A stretch of DNA of 64,000 nucleotides, taken from the NCBI RefSeq assembly GCF_947367085.1, contig NZ_CANBCP010000001.1:1-64000 (forward strand), given 5' to 3'. A program made the position numbers and the translations under genes. Source of the stretch: an uncultured Lactobacillus sp. (GTDB lineage: Bacteria; Bacillota; Bacilli; Lactobacillales; Lactobacillaceae). The notes under the pieces were generated by a model. It did no database searches, was not told where the DNA came from, and saw nothing but the letters and a program-made list of their open reading frames with translations. Of this stretch, positions 17,045-26,259 are shown piece by piece (the stretch's first letter is position 1; every line of letters starts with the position of its first letter).

Positions 17045-17452
17045 TTGATTCCTATGATAAAAATGATAATTAGCCAAGAAGCAATCGACTTTCTTATAAA
17101 TCGCGGTTATAACAAACATGAAATACTTTTGATTGTTGATGGCGGTGGTGGCGACTATTCAATTGAAGGTGGGTCATGTAATATCGGAATGGATTATTCA
17201 TTGATCTCGCTTGATACGATGAAACACGATCCACGCTACTCTGTAAAAATTGAAAATAATGCTAATTTTGAAATTTATACTTCAGACTACGATTTAGCGT
17301 TTCTTGGTAATAACTTAATTCTTGATGTTCACGATACTACTTTACGTCTGCGTAACGATTCTGGTATCTTAACTGGAGCCGTTAAAATAGCAAAAGCGAG
17401 CTTTTTAGCAGAACGCGCTAAAGAAGGAATTACTGATCAAAAAAATTGTTAA
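17045..17452 (+). CDS. HesB-like iron-sulfur cluster biosynthesis family protein
   Basis: About 135 residues. Start is TTG 17045 (AAAGGA 5 bases upstream) or ATG 17054. Pattern of the Fe-S_biosyn-like family found in lactobacilli: N-terminal helix, ILLIVDGGGGDYS, later YTSDYDLAFLGNNLILDV. The invariant three cysteines of true IscA/HesB scaffolds are not all present, so an assembly role is unproven. Ends at a hairpin terminator. Confidence 0.55.
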   Translation: MIPMIKMIISQEAIDFLINRGYNKHEILLIVDGGGGDYSIEGGSCNIGMDYSLISLDTMKHDPRYSVKIENNANFEIYTSDYDLAFLGNNLILDVHDTTLRLRNDSGILTGAVKIAKASFLAERAKEGITDQKNC

Positions 17453-17464
17453 TAAATAACTTTT

Positions 17465-17494
17465 ACTCTCAAATATAATTTTGAGAGTTTTTAT
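17465..17494 (+). terminator. Rho-independent terminator
   Basis: ACTCTCAAA...TTTTGAGAGT followed by TTTTTATTT. A 312-base gene-free stretch starts here; besides this hairpin and the one at 17690 nothing convincing is seen in it. Confidence 0.75.
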
Positions 17495-17689
17495 TTGCTT
17501 TAAATATATCCTAAAAGCATGTTTCGCAATCTTTTTATTCTTAATATTCTTATATCCTACTATAAAAATAGTGCTATACACTTACCTATTCACCTCTCAC
17601 CTAGTGATTTTTTCTAAAAAATGTTATATCATTAGAATCAATAATTTAGAAAAGGACATATTTGCTATATGATGCTAATTGTATTTTAG

Positions 17690-17720
17690 TCTCAAGGGAC
17701 TAATCTACTTTCCCTTGAGA
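17690..17720. promoter_or_regulatory. 10-bp inverted repeat before the MutS2-like gene
   Basis: TCTCAAGGGA ... TCCCTTGAGA, perfect arms with an 11-base loop, 44 bases before the gene start and without a T-run. Either an operator or a 5'UTR hairpin. Confidence 0.5.
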
Positions 17721-17764
17721 AAACCAACTTTAAATTCTATTTTCTTAAGGAGAAAAATAAAAAA

Positions 17765-19627
17765 TTGAATAATACTGACGAAATCGAATTTTCACGTGTA
17801 CGCAAACTTGTAGCCCGCTATGCCGTTTCACCAGAAGCTAAGGAACAAATTTTAGCTCAGCCACTTACAACTAACTTAGTTAAGGCAAATGCTTTATTAG
17901 ATGAAACTGAAGAAATGGTCTGGATTTTAGAGCATGGTCTACACATTCCTTTTATTAATTCAGATGCTTTCACGCCAATCATAAATAAGGTAAACAAGGG
18001 ATATATCTTAAATCCCGGAGAACTAGAACAAGCTGCAGACTTTATCAGAGTTAGCCGCTTATTAGTGCGCTTTTTTGATAAGCAAAGAAATAATACTCCA
18101 ATTATTGCTAGCTATGGTGATACGTTAATTATTCTAGATAAATTAGAAGAAATAATTTATCTAGATATTGAACGTGGACAAGTTTCAGACCGGGCTGATA
18201 AGGAGCTGGCTAAACTACGCCAAAGAAATAACAAATTAAATACGACTATCAAAGAGACCTTACAGAAATACCTGCAGACAAAAAAATATCAATCAATGTT
18301 GCAAGATTTTCAGATTATTCAAAAAGATAATCATTATACTCTGCCTATTAAGGCAAGTTTTAAGCATACTTTTGGTGGGAATATTATTGATCAATCTAAT
18401 AATGGATCCACCGTCTTCATTGAGCCAACTAAGATAATTCATCTTACTCAAGAAAAAAATGCAGTCGAAAATCAGATTTACTTGATTGAATCTCAAATTT
18501 TGGGAAATTTAACAGCAAAAATCTATGATGAGCTAGATCATTTTAAAGCCAATCTTAATGTAATCGTTGATCTTGATTGTATCTTAGCCCGTGCAAAATA
18601 TTCGCAGGCTATTGGTGGCAAACGACCAATTTTAAATGAGCAAAATGAGCTTCAATTGCACGCAATGAAGCATCCCTTATTAACTAATCCCGTTCCTCTA
18701 TCTCTTAAATTAGATGCAACTAAACATGGCTTAATTATCACTGGGCCAAACGCAGGTGGTAAAACTGTTACACTTAAAACGGTTGGTTTGGCCACCTCAA
18801 TGAGTGAATTTGGTCTCTTCTTACCTAGTACCGATACTTGTTCAATTCCACTCATGACAAAAATCTATACTTCAATTGGGGATCATCAAGACTTAGATAA
18901 CTCACTTTCAACATTTTCTGCTGAAATGAAAAAGATGGCAGACATTGTTCAAAAAGCAACTAAAAATAGTCTAATTTTGTTAGATGAACTCGGTAGTGGA
19001 ACTGATCCAAATGAAGGTGCAGCACTCGCTATTGCTCTTTTACAAACCCTCCAACTGAAAGGTTGCCTAGTCTTAGCAACCACCCACTATAGTGCCATAA
19101 AAGATTATTCAACTAAAAATCCTGCTTTTATTACAGCAGCAATGGATTTTGACTTAGAAACTCTACATCCCACATATAAACTACTTTTAAATCAAGTGGG
19201 AGCTAGTCGTGCTCTCTGGATTGCAGAAAAAAGTGGGATGCCAGAAGATGTACTGTCGGAAGCCAAAGATTTCTTAAATACTGGTGTCTTTCCTCTAAAG
19301 CAAGCTAATATTGAATTTAAAAACAAACAGAAAAAAGTTAAGTCTCTACCATCTTTTAAAAAAGGTGATCGAATCAAAGTGCCAAAATATCACCAAGAAG
19401 TTCTCTTCTACGAGAACTCTGACATAGCTAATCAGATTGTGATTTTCGTTAATAAGACTTTTGAAACTGTACCCTTAAAAGGAGCAAAATTAGTTCGAAA
19501 AGCTGAAGAACTTTATCCTAAAGGCTATAATCTCGATTTATTATTTATTCAAGATTGGCAAGAATATAAATTAAACAAGGATTTAGATCGCGGTTCTAAA
19601 AAGGCCTGGAAGAAGTTGAAAAAGTAG
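17765..19627 (+). CDS. MutS2-like ATPase lacking the Smr nuclease domain
   Basis: 620 residues. Central helical lever/clamp region, then MutS-type ATPase with GPNAGGKTVTLKT (Walker A, near residue 327), signature STFSAEMKKM, LILLDELGSGTDPNEG (Walker B) and the ATTHY switch. Full MutS2 (about 780 residues) ends in KOW and Smr domains; only a short basic tail is present here. So it could bind branched DNA or stalled ribosomes but lacks the Smr cutting module. Start TTG 17765 with AAGGAG 12 bases upstream. Canonical mutS2 is probably elsewhere in the genome. Confidence 0.85.
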   Translation: MNNTDEIEFSRVRKLVARYAVSPEAKEQILAQPLTTNLVKANALLDETEEMVWILEHGLHIPFINSDAFTPIINKVNKGYILNPGELEQAADFIRVSRLLVRFFDKQRNNTPIIASYGDTLIILDKLEEIIYLDIERGQVSDRADKELAKLRQRNNKLNTTIKETLQKYLQTKKYQSMLQDFQIIQKDNHYTLPIKASFKHTFGGNIIDQSNNGSTVFIEPTKIIHLTQEKNAVENQIYLIESQILGNLTAKIYDELDHFKANLNVIVDLDCILARAKYSQAIGGKRPILNEQNELQLHAMKHPLLTNPVPLSLKLDATKHGLIITGPNAGGKTVTLKTVGLATSMSEFGLFLPSTDTCSIPLMTKIYTSIGDHQDLDNSLSTFSAEMKKMADIVQKATKNSLILLDELGSGTDPNEGAALAIALLQTLQLKGCLVLATTHYSAIKDYSTKNPAFITAAMDFDLETLHPTYKLLLNQVGASRALWIAEKSGMPEDVLSEAKDFLNTGVFPLKQANIEFKNKQKKVKSLPSFKKGDRIKVPKYHQEVLFYENSDIANQIVIFVNKTFETVPLKGAKLVRKAEELYPKGYNLDLLFIQDWQEYKLNKDLDRGSKKAWKKLKK

Positions 19628-19749
19628 CCAAGTAATTATATTTACGGAAGCTATATAAAAAGCCCTCAAACTTAATTTAACGCCTCAATCTTGAGACTTT
19701 TTCTTTTATGGTTCATAATATTCCTAATTATTCGTTAAGGAGATAAATT

Positions 19750-20301
19750 ATGACTCAAGAAGCACTCTTAATTATTGATTACACCAATGACTTTGTAGAT
19801 GATCACGGCAGTCTAACTTGCGGAAAACCAGCTCAAGAAATAGAAGATGAGATCGTGAATTTGGCAGATAATTTCCTAAAAGAAAATAAATGGGTGATAA
19901 TTCCAACCGATTTACATTTCCCGGGAAATAAATTCCATCCAGAAACCAAATTATTCCCACCACATAACTTGCCTAATACTTGGGGTCGCAAGTTATATGG
20001 AAAACTCCAGACTTGGTATGATAAAAATAAAGATAATGATCACGTCATCTTTATGGACAAGACTCGTTATTCTGCTTTTGCAGGTACTAACTTAGATATA
20101 ATTTTACGCGAACGTAAAGTCGATACACTTCATTTAACTGGTGTCTGCACCGATATTTGTGTACTGCATACAGCAATGGATGCTTATAATCGCTGCTATA
20201 ATTTGGTAATTCACAAGGACGGCGTTGCTAGTTTTGACAAAAATGGACATAACTGGGCGCTGAATCATTTTAAAACCTGTCTAGGTGCAACTATACTTTA
20301 G
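19750..20301 (+). CDS. Isochorismatase-family cysteine hydrolase, probable nicotinamidase
   Basis: 183 residues, normal length. Catalytic triad visible: Asp in IIDYTNDF (about residue 10), Lys in FMDKTRYSAF and Cys in GVCTDICVLHTA. Metal-site candidates in PTDLHFPGNKFHPE. Expected reaction is nicotinamide to nicotinate in NAD salvage, though the family also includes other amide hydrolases. RBS AAGGAG is well placed. Single gene with its own terminator. Confidence 0.82.
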   Translation: MTQEALLIIDYTNDFVDDHGSLTCGKPAQEIEDEIVNLADNFLKENKWVIIPTDLHFPGNKFHPETKLFPPHNLPNTWGRKLYGKLQTWYDKNKDNDHVIFMDKTRYSAFAGTNLDIILRERKVDTLHLTGVCTDICVLHTAMDAYNRCYNLVIHKDGVASFDKNGHNWALNHFKTCLGATIL

Positions 20302-20307
20302 ATATCA

Positions 20308-20352
20308 AAAAATAAGCCTACTAGCTTTATTTTGCTAACAGGCTTATTTATC
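20308..20352. terminator. Rho-independent terminator
   Basis: AAATAAGCCT...AGGCTTATTT stem with an internal GCTAAC/CTAGC part, between convergent genes. Confidence 0.75.
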
Positions 20353-20355
20353 TGC

Positions 20356-20807
20356 TTAGTTTAAGATCATTTTCTCATCTGAATATTTTTTAGGATCCAT
20401 TAAATCCCACTGCTGCCATTTAACTTCTTGGCTGACAAAGCCTAATTTGCGATATAGGCTCTTAGCCTTCTCATTTTCTACAAATACATCTAGAGTAACT
20501 GGGCGCTCCAGATTAAGGAGTGCTTTTTTAGCAAGTGCAAAGCCGATTCCGTTGCCTTGAAAGTCGGGGTGCACATAAATGTACGTCAATTCGTGTGGAT
20601 GAACTGCGACAAAACCAACAGTTTGTTCAATTACCTTCGCAACCCATATCGTGCAACTCCAAAAATCATCTTTATATATTGCTTTTTCTAAAGGCTTAAA
20701 GTATTTTTGCGCCCCACCTATTTCAAGCTCTTGTTTACGTGCAAGATCATGAATTTGACATACATCATCATAGTCGCAAGATAATCTTTAATATTAATTT
20801 TTAACAT
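20356..20807 (-). pseudogene. GNAT acetyltransferase with N-terminal frameshift
   Basis: The track shows only 77 residues (YIYVHPDFQGNGIGFALAKKAL with the acetyl-CoA loop Q-x-x-G-x-G). The same frame runs upstream as DYDDVCQIHDLARKQELEIGGAQKYFKPLEKAIYKDDFWSCTIWVAKVIEQTVGFVAVHP, a complete GNAT body, but has no start. A proper start (ATG 20807, MLKINIKDYL) is one frame off. One indel near 20783 separates them. Either a real inactivation or an assembly error. Confidence 0.75.
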
Positions 20808-20960
20808 AAATTGCTCGCTTTCTATATTTGAATTGATTTTAGAAAGCTACTAAACGTAATCTCATTCTTATCTCCTTTTAATAATTTATTAAATTATTCT
20901 ATCATATAAAAAATAAGCCTGTCGAGCTTTTGAGTTCAACAGACTTATTATATATTTAAA

Positions 20961-22514
20961 TTATCCGTCTAATTCTACACCTTGCAGTTTTTTAATTGCA
21001 TCATAAACTTGTCCGCGGCGATTTTGATCGACGGCTAAAACTAGTAAATCTCCAGCCGCAATCACGGTATCACCATGCGGAATAATATCTTGGCTGCCGC
21101 GATGAATCACCTTAATCAAAGTATCATCCGGCCATTTAATATCTTCAACTTTTTCGTCGACTAATTTACTACTTTCATACACCGGGATCGAAATCTGATC
21201 TTCTTCGCCGCACAAGCCCTTTTCACTAGGAGCAGGCTCCATAGCTGCAGCCAATGAATCATAAATTGGACGTCCACCAAGTAATTGATCGACTAATAGT
21301 GCGATAAAAGCGACCACTGCTAATGGCATCAAGTGAAGCAGCGATCCAACCATTTCGGTAATCAAAATAATTGCCGTAAAGGGTGCGCGAATAATTGCGG
21401 CAAAATAACCTGCCATCGAAAAGATAATCAAGTTAATGACTAACTTTTGTGGCAGTAACCCTAATTGCACCATGAATAAGCCATAAGTTGCGCCAATTAA
21501 AGCTCCCATTGTTAAGATTGGCAAGAAAATACCACTAGGCAGACCTGAGTCGTAAGAAACAATTGAAAAAGCAATTCTAATTACGTAAAAAACTGCTAGC
21601 ATCCCCACCAAATTCCAGCTGCTATAAGCAATTGATTTTGGTAGCGACAAAATCAACCGATTGCCTGGTCCGGTAATTAAGGGTAAGTAATACATAATCG
21701 GGACCAAAATCACCAATGGAATTAATCCATGTAGCCAGCGTGGAATAAAAGTAATCTTGGCATAAACCTTTTTAAAATTAAATAATCCCCACTTATACAA
21801 ATGACCAAGAAAACCTAAAATCAATCCTAAAACTATCAAATGCCAATATAGCGGTATTGGGAAAGAATTATTATATTCTAGTGCTAAAGCTGGTTTTTGA
21901 CCAAATAAATTCGAAACAATAAAATTCGAAGCAATTGCCCCAACTAGTGCATTCATCCAAACGCGTGGTGAAAAGTTGTGAAAAATTTCTTCTAAGACAA
22001 ACAATGCCCCACTCAGTGGTGCCCCAAAAGCTGCAGATAAACCACTTGCAGCTCCTGTAGCAAGTAAGACTCTGGAGTTGGTTTTTGTTTGCTTAAAACC
22101 TTGACCTACTCCTTGTCCAATTGTCGAACCTAATTGCAGCGATGGTCCTTCTGGTCCTAAGAAAAGGCCCGTACCAATTACCATAATACCGCCAATCAAC
22201 TTCCGCCACAGAATTGGCCACCATTTTAAAGTTAGCTTTCCTTGCATCTGCAGTTTAACTTCTGGAATACCTGAACCGCCTACATGCGAATATTGCTTTA
22301 CAAAATAGCCTGCAATTATCCCCGTTAAAGCTAGGCCAATTACAATTGCAATAAACCAGATCGGATTTTGGTGAGATTTTTTAAATAAATCTAGCCAAAA
22401 GGCTTCCATTTTGCCAATTCCAAACCTAAAAAAGCCAACTACTACACCTGCAATTATTCCCACGCATAATGCTTGCAGCATTAACTTGAGATTGCTTTTT
22501 TCCTCGTATCTCAT
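20961..22514 (-). CDS. ClC-family chloride channel/transporter with TrkA-C domain
   Basis: About 517 residues from ATG 22514; the ORF track adds 17 unlikely residues. Signature ClC motifs are present: GSGIPEVKLQ, GPEGPSLQLG (with the gating Glu), GLSAAFGAPLSG and DSGLPSGIFLPILTMGALIG. The last 75 residues form an RCK/TrkA-C domain (DTLIKVIHRGSQDIIPHGDTVIAAGDLLVLAV) that often binds nucleotides and gates transport. Likely Cl-/H+ exchange in acid tolerance. Minus strand, downstream of gnd but separated by a terminator. Confidence 0.9.
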   Translation of the reverse strand: MRYEEKSNLKLMLQALCVGIIAGVVVGFFRFGIGKMEAFWLDLFKKSHQNPIWFIAIVIGLALTGIIAGYFVKQYSHVGGSGIPEVKLQMQGKLTLKWWPILWRKLIGGIMVIGTGLFLGPEGPSLQLGSTIGQGVGQGFKQTKTNSRVLLATGAASGLSAAFGAPLSGALFVLEEIFHNFSPRVWMNALVGAIASNFIVSNLFGQKPALALEYNNSFPIPLYWHLIVLGLILGFLGHLYKWGLFNFKKVYAKITFIPRWLHGLIPLVILVPIMYYLPLITGPGNRLILSLPKSIAYSSWNLVGMLAVFYVIRIAFSIVSYDSGLPSGIFLPILTMGALIGATYGLFMVQLGLLPQKLVINLIIFSMAGYFAAIIRAPFTAIILITEMVGSLLHLMPLAVVAFIALLVDQLLGGRPIYDSLAAAMEPAPSEKGLCGEEDQISIPVYESSKLVDEKVEDIKWPDDTLIKVIHRGSQDIIPHGDTVIAAGDLLVLAVDQNRRGQVYDAIKKLQGVELDG

Positions 22515-22555
22515 ACTTTCCCACTTTCTTATCGATATAAGTACTATTCTAACGC

Positions 22556-22583
22556 AAAAAGCCACTACTTTCGTAGTGACTTT
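22556..22583 (-). terminator. Rho-independent terminator of gnd
   Basis: On the minus strand AGTCACTAC-GAAA-GTAGTGGCT then TTTTT, a stem capped by a GAAA tetraloop. Confidence 0.85.
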
Positions 22584-22604
22584 ATAGTTTCACGTGTAAC
22601 AATT

Positions 22605-23993
22605 TTATTTTTCTTCGTACCATTCAGTATGAAAAGTACCTGGACGGTCGTTTCTTTGGTAAGTATGAGCACCAAAGTAATCACGTTGACCTTGAATAAT
22701 ATTTTGAGGTAAACGTGGGTTGAAAATAGATTCCAAGTAATTCAAAGCAGCACTCAAAGTTGGAGTTGGTACACCAGCTTCAGCAGCAACTTGGACGATT
22801 TCTTTCAAAGCATCCATATTTGCGTTCATTACCTTAACAAAAAATGGTGCCTTAAATAAGTTCTTCAAATCAGGATCAGAATTGTAGGCAAACTTAATAT
22901 CATGAAGCATTTGAGAGCGAATGATACAGCCAGCTTCCCAGTTTTGAGCAATAGTTGCGTAGTGAAGCTTCCAATTATATGCATTAGCAGCCATAGTCAT
23001 TTGTTCAAATCCTTGAGCATATGAAACAGCCATTGCTAAGTATAATGCCTTACCTAATTTATCAACCAAATCACTTGGAGCTTTAGCTGGATCCATCTTT
23101 GGAGTTGCGCCATCTCTAAACGTAGCCTTTGACATAAAACGAGCAAGAACAGCTTCGGCAATTACAGTAATTGGTGCACCCAACTTGATGGCGTCTTCTA
23201 ACATCCAATTCCCAGTACCTTTATATGAAGCTTCATTCAAAATATGGTCAATGATATGATCATTAGTTAAATCGTCTTTTTGCTTAAGAACTTTAGAAGT
23301 AATTTCAATTAAGTAAGCTTGAAGTGCTCCTTGGTCCCAGTTAGCAAAAATTTCACTCATTTCATCATTTGAGTAATTTCCAGCAGTACACAAGACGTCA
23401 TAAACTTCTGCAATGATTTGCATAATGCCGTATTCAATACCATTGTGGACCATCTTGACGTAGTGACCACTACCTTCTGGCCCGATATAACCAACACATG
23501 GTTGACCAGTTGGAGTCTTTGCAGCGATAGCTTCCAAAATAGGCGCAACTTCTTCATATGCTTTTTCATCACCACCTGGCATTAAAGCAGGTCCATTTAA
23601 AGCGCCCTCTTCACCACCAGATACTCCCATACCAAAGAAGTGAATACCATGTTTTGCCATTTCATGTGCACGACGGTTAGTATCGTGGAAGTTTGAATTT
23701 CCTCCATCAATTAAGATGTCGCCCTTATCAAGTAATGGAAGTAACTTTTGTAAAGTCTCATCAACTGGCTTACCAGCCATAATTTGAATCAAAATCTTAC
23801 GAGGTTTTTCCAAGGAATTTACGAATTCTTCCCAAGTATAAGTTGGCTTTAAATTTTTATCTTCGTATTTAGCTAAGGCATCAACTTCTGGTTTATCAAT
23901 AGAAAATCCAGATACAGAGAAGCCATGATTTTTAACATTTAATGCAAGGTTTTTACCCATAACTGAAAGGCCAATAACCCCAAATTGTTGCAT
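22605..23993 (-). CDS. gnd: 6-phosphogluconate dehydrogenase, decarboxylating
   Basis: 462 residues from ATG 23993 (GGAGG 9 bases upstream; the track start is too early). Converts 6-phosphogluconate and NAD(P)+ to ribulose 5-phosphate and CO2. Rossmann motif QFGVIGLSVMGKNLALN at the N-terminus, GMGVSGGEEGALNGPALMPGG, and the catalytic GHYVKMVHNGIEYGIMQ. The C-terminal domain and tail (GTFHTEWYEEK) are complete. Own terminator, so monocistronic. Confidence 0.96.
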   Translation of the reverse strand: MQQFGVIGLSVMGKNLALNVKNHGFSVSGFSIDKPEVDALAKYEDKNLKPTYTWEEFVNSLEKPRKILIQIMAGKPVDETLQKLLPLLDKGDILIDGGNSNFHDTNRRAHEMAKHGIHFFGMGVSGGEEGALNGPALMPGGDEKAYEEVAPILEAIAAKTPTGQPCVGYIGPEGSGHYVKMVHNGIEYGIMQIIAEVYDVLCTAGNYSNDEMSEIFANWDQGALQAYLIEITSKVLKQKDDLTNDHIIDHILNEASYKGTGNWMLEDAIKLGAPITVIAEAVLARFMSKATFRDGATPKMDPAKAPSDLVDKLGKALYLAMAVSYAQGFEQMTMAANAYNWKLHYATIAQNWEAGCIIRSQMLHDIKFAYNSDPDLKNLFKAPFFVKVMNANMDALKEIVQVAAEAGVPTPTLSAALNYLESIFNPRLPQNIIQGQRDYFGAHTYQRNDRPGTFHTEWYEEK

Positions 23994-24082
23994 AAATAGT
24001 GCCTCCATTTAATTATTTTATTCATTCAACTACTAGTATACTTTTTTTACTAACTTTTCGCACAGCTTTGCTTACTTTTAAT

Positions 24083-24122
24083 AAAAAAAGAAATGTTTCT
24101 CGTCAACTCGGAAACATTTCTC
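24083..24122 (-). terminator. Rho-independent terminator of pyruvate oxidase
   Basis: GAAATGTTTC ... GAAACATTTC with a T-run on the minus strand, located between pox and gnd. Confidence 0.85.
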
Positions 24123-24158
24123 TCACAGGCGTATCTATTCTTCTATAGTATGACTAAA

Positions 24159-25967
24159 TTAATGTCTTGATGCACCAGAAGAAGTATCAGTTTCTACAAC
24201 TTCTTCCGCACTTGAATCTTCATGTTGTGAAGCCCCACTTGCGGCATCTGCTTCAACACCATATTTTTCTGCAAAGTAGCTAAATGGCTTCAAAGCCTCA
24301 GCTTGGTATTTTTCAACAAAGGCTGGATCATCTAATTGGTTCAATTCAGTTGAGTATGGCATTTCGTGGGTGTACTTGATATCGATAAGCATTGGGCCAT
24401 CCATCTTCTTGAATTCCTTAACTGCTTCTTCGAATTCTCTCTTAGTACGTACTACAACACCCTTGACATTCATACCTTCAGCAACTTTTGCCCAGTTGTT
24501 ATCAGGGATAATAACACCTGACAATGGTTGGTGAGATTCATCTTCTTGTTCTGCTTGGATATAACCTAAAGTTTCATTAGTAAATACCACATTCAAAACA
24601 TGCATATTGTAGCGAGCCATAGTCAACAATTCTTGGCTCATCATAGCAAAGCCACCATCACCAGCTAAGTTCCAAACTTCACGGTCTGGATATACAGTTG
24701 CTGCAGAAAGAGCTGCAGGAGCACCATAGCCCATAGTTGCGTGAAGACCGGAAGTAGTCCACTTTTGATCATCGTGTAAGTTAAGCAAACGACATTGATC
24801 TACGTTAACGTTACCTACATCAATGGCAAAGATTGCGTCATCATCAGCTTCTTTGTTAATTACATCAAAGATTGGTTCTGGACGAACTGGCATTTCATCA
24901 GAATCTCTAAAGCTTGAGTGCCATGCATCCCAATTTTCACGATCTGCTAAAGCAGCCTTATAAAGTGGAGTTTCTGACTTTTCTTCCCCTGCATCAATTA
25001 ATGCACGTAAACTCTTCTTAGAATCAGCAAGCATTGATACATCAACTGAGTGACGCTTACCAAACTTACCTTCATCCACATCAATTTGAATAACTTTAGC
25101 ATCCTTAGTGAACCATAATGATGAAAATGGTGAGTTATTACCAACCCAAACAACTAAGTCTGCGTAACCTTGAATTTCATTAGCTGCCTTTGGCCCAATA
25201 CGACCAATAGTACCCATGTATGCTGGGAATGCATCTTCTACAACACCTTTACCTAAGTAAGATGAAAGAAGTGGCATCTTGTATTTATCAGAAAATTCCT
25301 TTAATTCTTCGCCAGCATCCTTAGCACCGTTACCAAAGTAAACAACAGGATTCTTAGCTTCGTTAATTAACTTAATAGCTTCTTCAACAGAAGTCTTAGT
25401 TGGTGCTGGGTAGTTAGCTTCTGGATGTGCATCCTTGTTAACACGGAAGTTATCTTCAATCTTTTGCCAGCCATAGTCCTTAGGAATAATTAAAACTGCA
25501 GGACCTTTTCTTGCATAAGCTTGACGAATTGCTTCATCAGTTAAAACTGGGATCAAATCTGCAGTCTTAGCTGAAGCACACCAAACACTAGCATCTAAGA
25601 ACCACTTATCTTCATCAAATGCTTGGAAGAAATCAATATCTTGACGACTAGTAGGAACGTTAGCAACGATTGCTACCATTGGAGTCTTATCGTATTTTGC
25701 ATCATATAAACCGTTGAATAAGTGAGCAGCACCAGGACCTGCTGAACCAAAACATACACCCACTTTACCAGTTAATTTATATTCAGCTGAAGCAGCCAAT
25801 GCGCCAGCTTCTTCGTGACGAACTTCAATGAACTTCATCTTATCTCTAAAGTCGTAAATAGCGTTCATACTTGAATCGAATGAACCACCTGGGAAACCAT
25901 AAATGTGGTCAATACCCCAATCATATAGAACTTTTAGCATTGCATCTGAGCCATTAATTTTTGCCAT
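24159..25967 (-). CDS. pox: Pyruvate oxidase (TPP/FAD) with C-terminal DxxSGAS repeats
   Basis: 602 residues. Oxidises pyruvate with O2 and phosphate to acetyl phosphate, CO2 and H2O2. TPP-enzyme layout: N-terminal PYR domain with VRHEEAGALAA (activating Glu near 52), central FAD domain, C-terminal PP domain with GDGGFAMMSQELLTMARYNMHVLNVVFTNETLGY. The body is normal, but the tail carries two copies of a motif, DAASGAS-QH (574-582) and DTSSGAS-RH (594-602), joined by an acidic linker. This resembles ApbE flavinylation sites and matches the fumarate reductase C-terminus in this window. A possible cre site lies upstream. Confidence 0.94.
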   Translation of the reverse strand: MAKINGSDAMLKVLYDWGIDHIYGFPGGSFDSSMNAIYDFRDKMKFIEVRHEEAGALAASAEYKLTGKVGVCFGSAGPGAAHLFNGLYDAKYDKTPMVAIVANVPTSRQDIDFFQAFDEDKWFLDASVWCASAKTADLIPVLTDEAIRQAYARKGPAVLIIPKDYGWQKIEDNFRVNKDAHPEANYPAPTKTSVEEAIKLINEAKNPVVYFGNGAKDAGEELKEFSDKYKMPLLSSYLGKGVVEDAFPAYMGTIGRIGPKAANEIQGYADLVVWVGNNSPFSSLWFTKDAKVIQIDVDEGKFGKRHSVDVSMLADSKKSLRALIDAGEEKSETPLYKAALADRENWDAWHSSFRDSDEMPVRPEPIFDVINKEADDDAIFAIDVGNVNVDQCRLLNLHDDQKWTTSGLHATMGYGAPAALSAATVYPDREVWNLAGDGGFAMMSQELLTMARYNMHVLNVVFTNETLGYIQAEQEDESHQPLSGVIIPDNNWAKVAEGMNVKGVVVRTKREFEEAVKEFKKMDGPMLIDIKYTHEMPYSTELNQLDDPAFVEKYQAEALKPFSYFAEKYGVEADAASGASQHEDSSAEEVVETDTSSGASRH

Positions 25968-26033
25968 AATATATACGCATCTCCTTAAATTCTATTTCTG
26001 TACATTTAAATTAAACCACACTTGTGCAATCTT

Positions 26034-26047
26034 TGAAAGTGTTTTCA
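26034..26047. promoter_or_regulatory. Candidate cre (CcpA) site upstream of pyruvate oxidase
   Basis: TGAAAGTGTTTTCA matches the cre consensus apart from one central position (CG to TG), about 70 bases upstream of the pox start. Carbon catabolite control of pox genes is known in lactobacilli. Confidence 0.5.
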
Positions 26048-26210
26048 TTACCTACTATATAAGGGACACCGCAATTATCAAAATAATTATTTCACAAAGT
26101 TATTTAAAATCACACTATAAGTTCTCTCCTATGCGGTTTTTTTGTGTGATTAATTGATCATAATTTGTTTTTAGCCCTAAATTTTGTAACATTTTTGTAA
26201 TATTTGAGGC

Positions 26211-26247
26211 AAAAAAAGAAACACTTGTCATTTGACAGTGCTCTTTC
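26211..26247 (-). terminator. Rho-independent terminator of mnmG
   Basis: On the minus strand CACTGTCA-aa-TGACAAGTG followed by TTTCTTTTTTT. Confidence 0.8.
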
Positions 26248-26259
26248 TTCAGAAATTAG

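Noticed and set aside
17481-17672. 63-codon ORF after the HesB-like gene
   Set aside because: It begins inside the terminator stem and has no RBS; the hydrophobic translation comes from T-rich DNA.
25903-26157. 84-codon plus-strand ORF across the pyruvate oxidase start
   Set aside because: Overlaps the coding start and promoter of a well-supported gene on the other strand, with no RBS.
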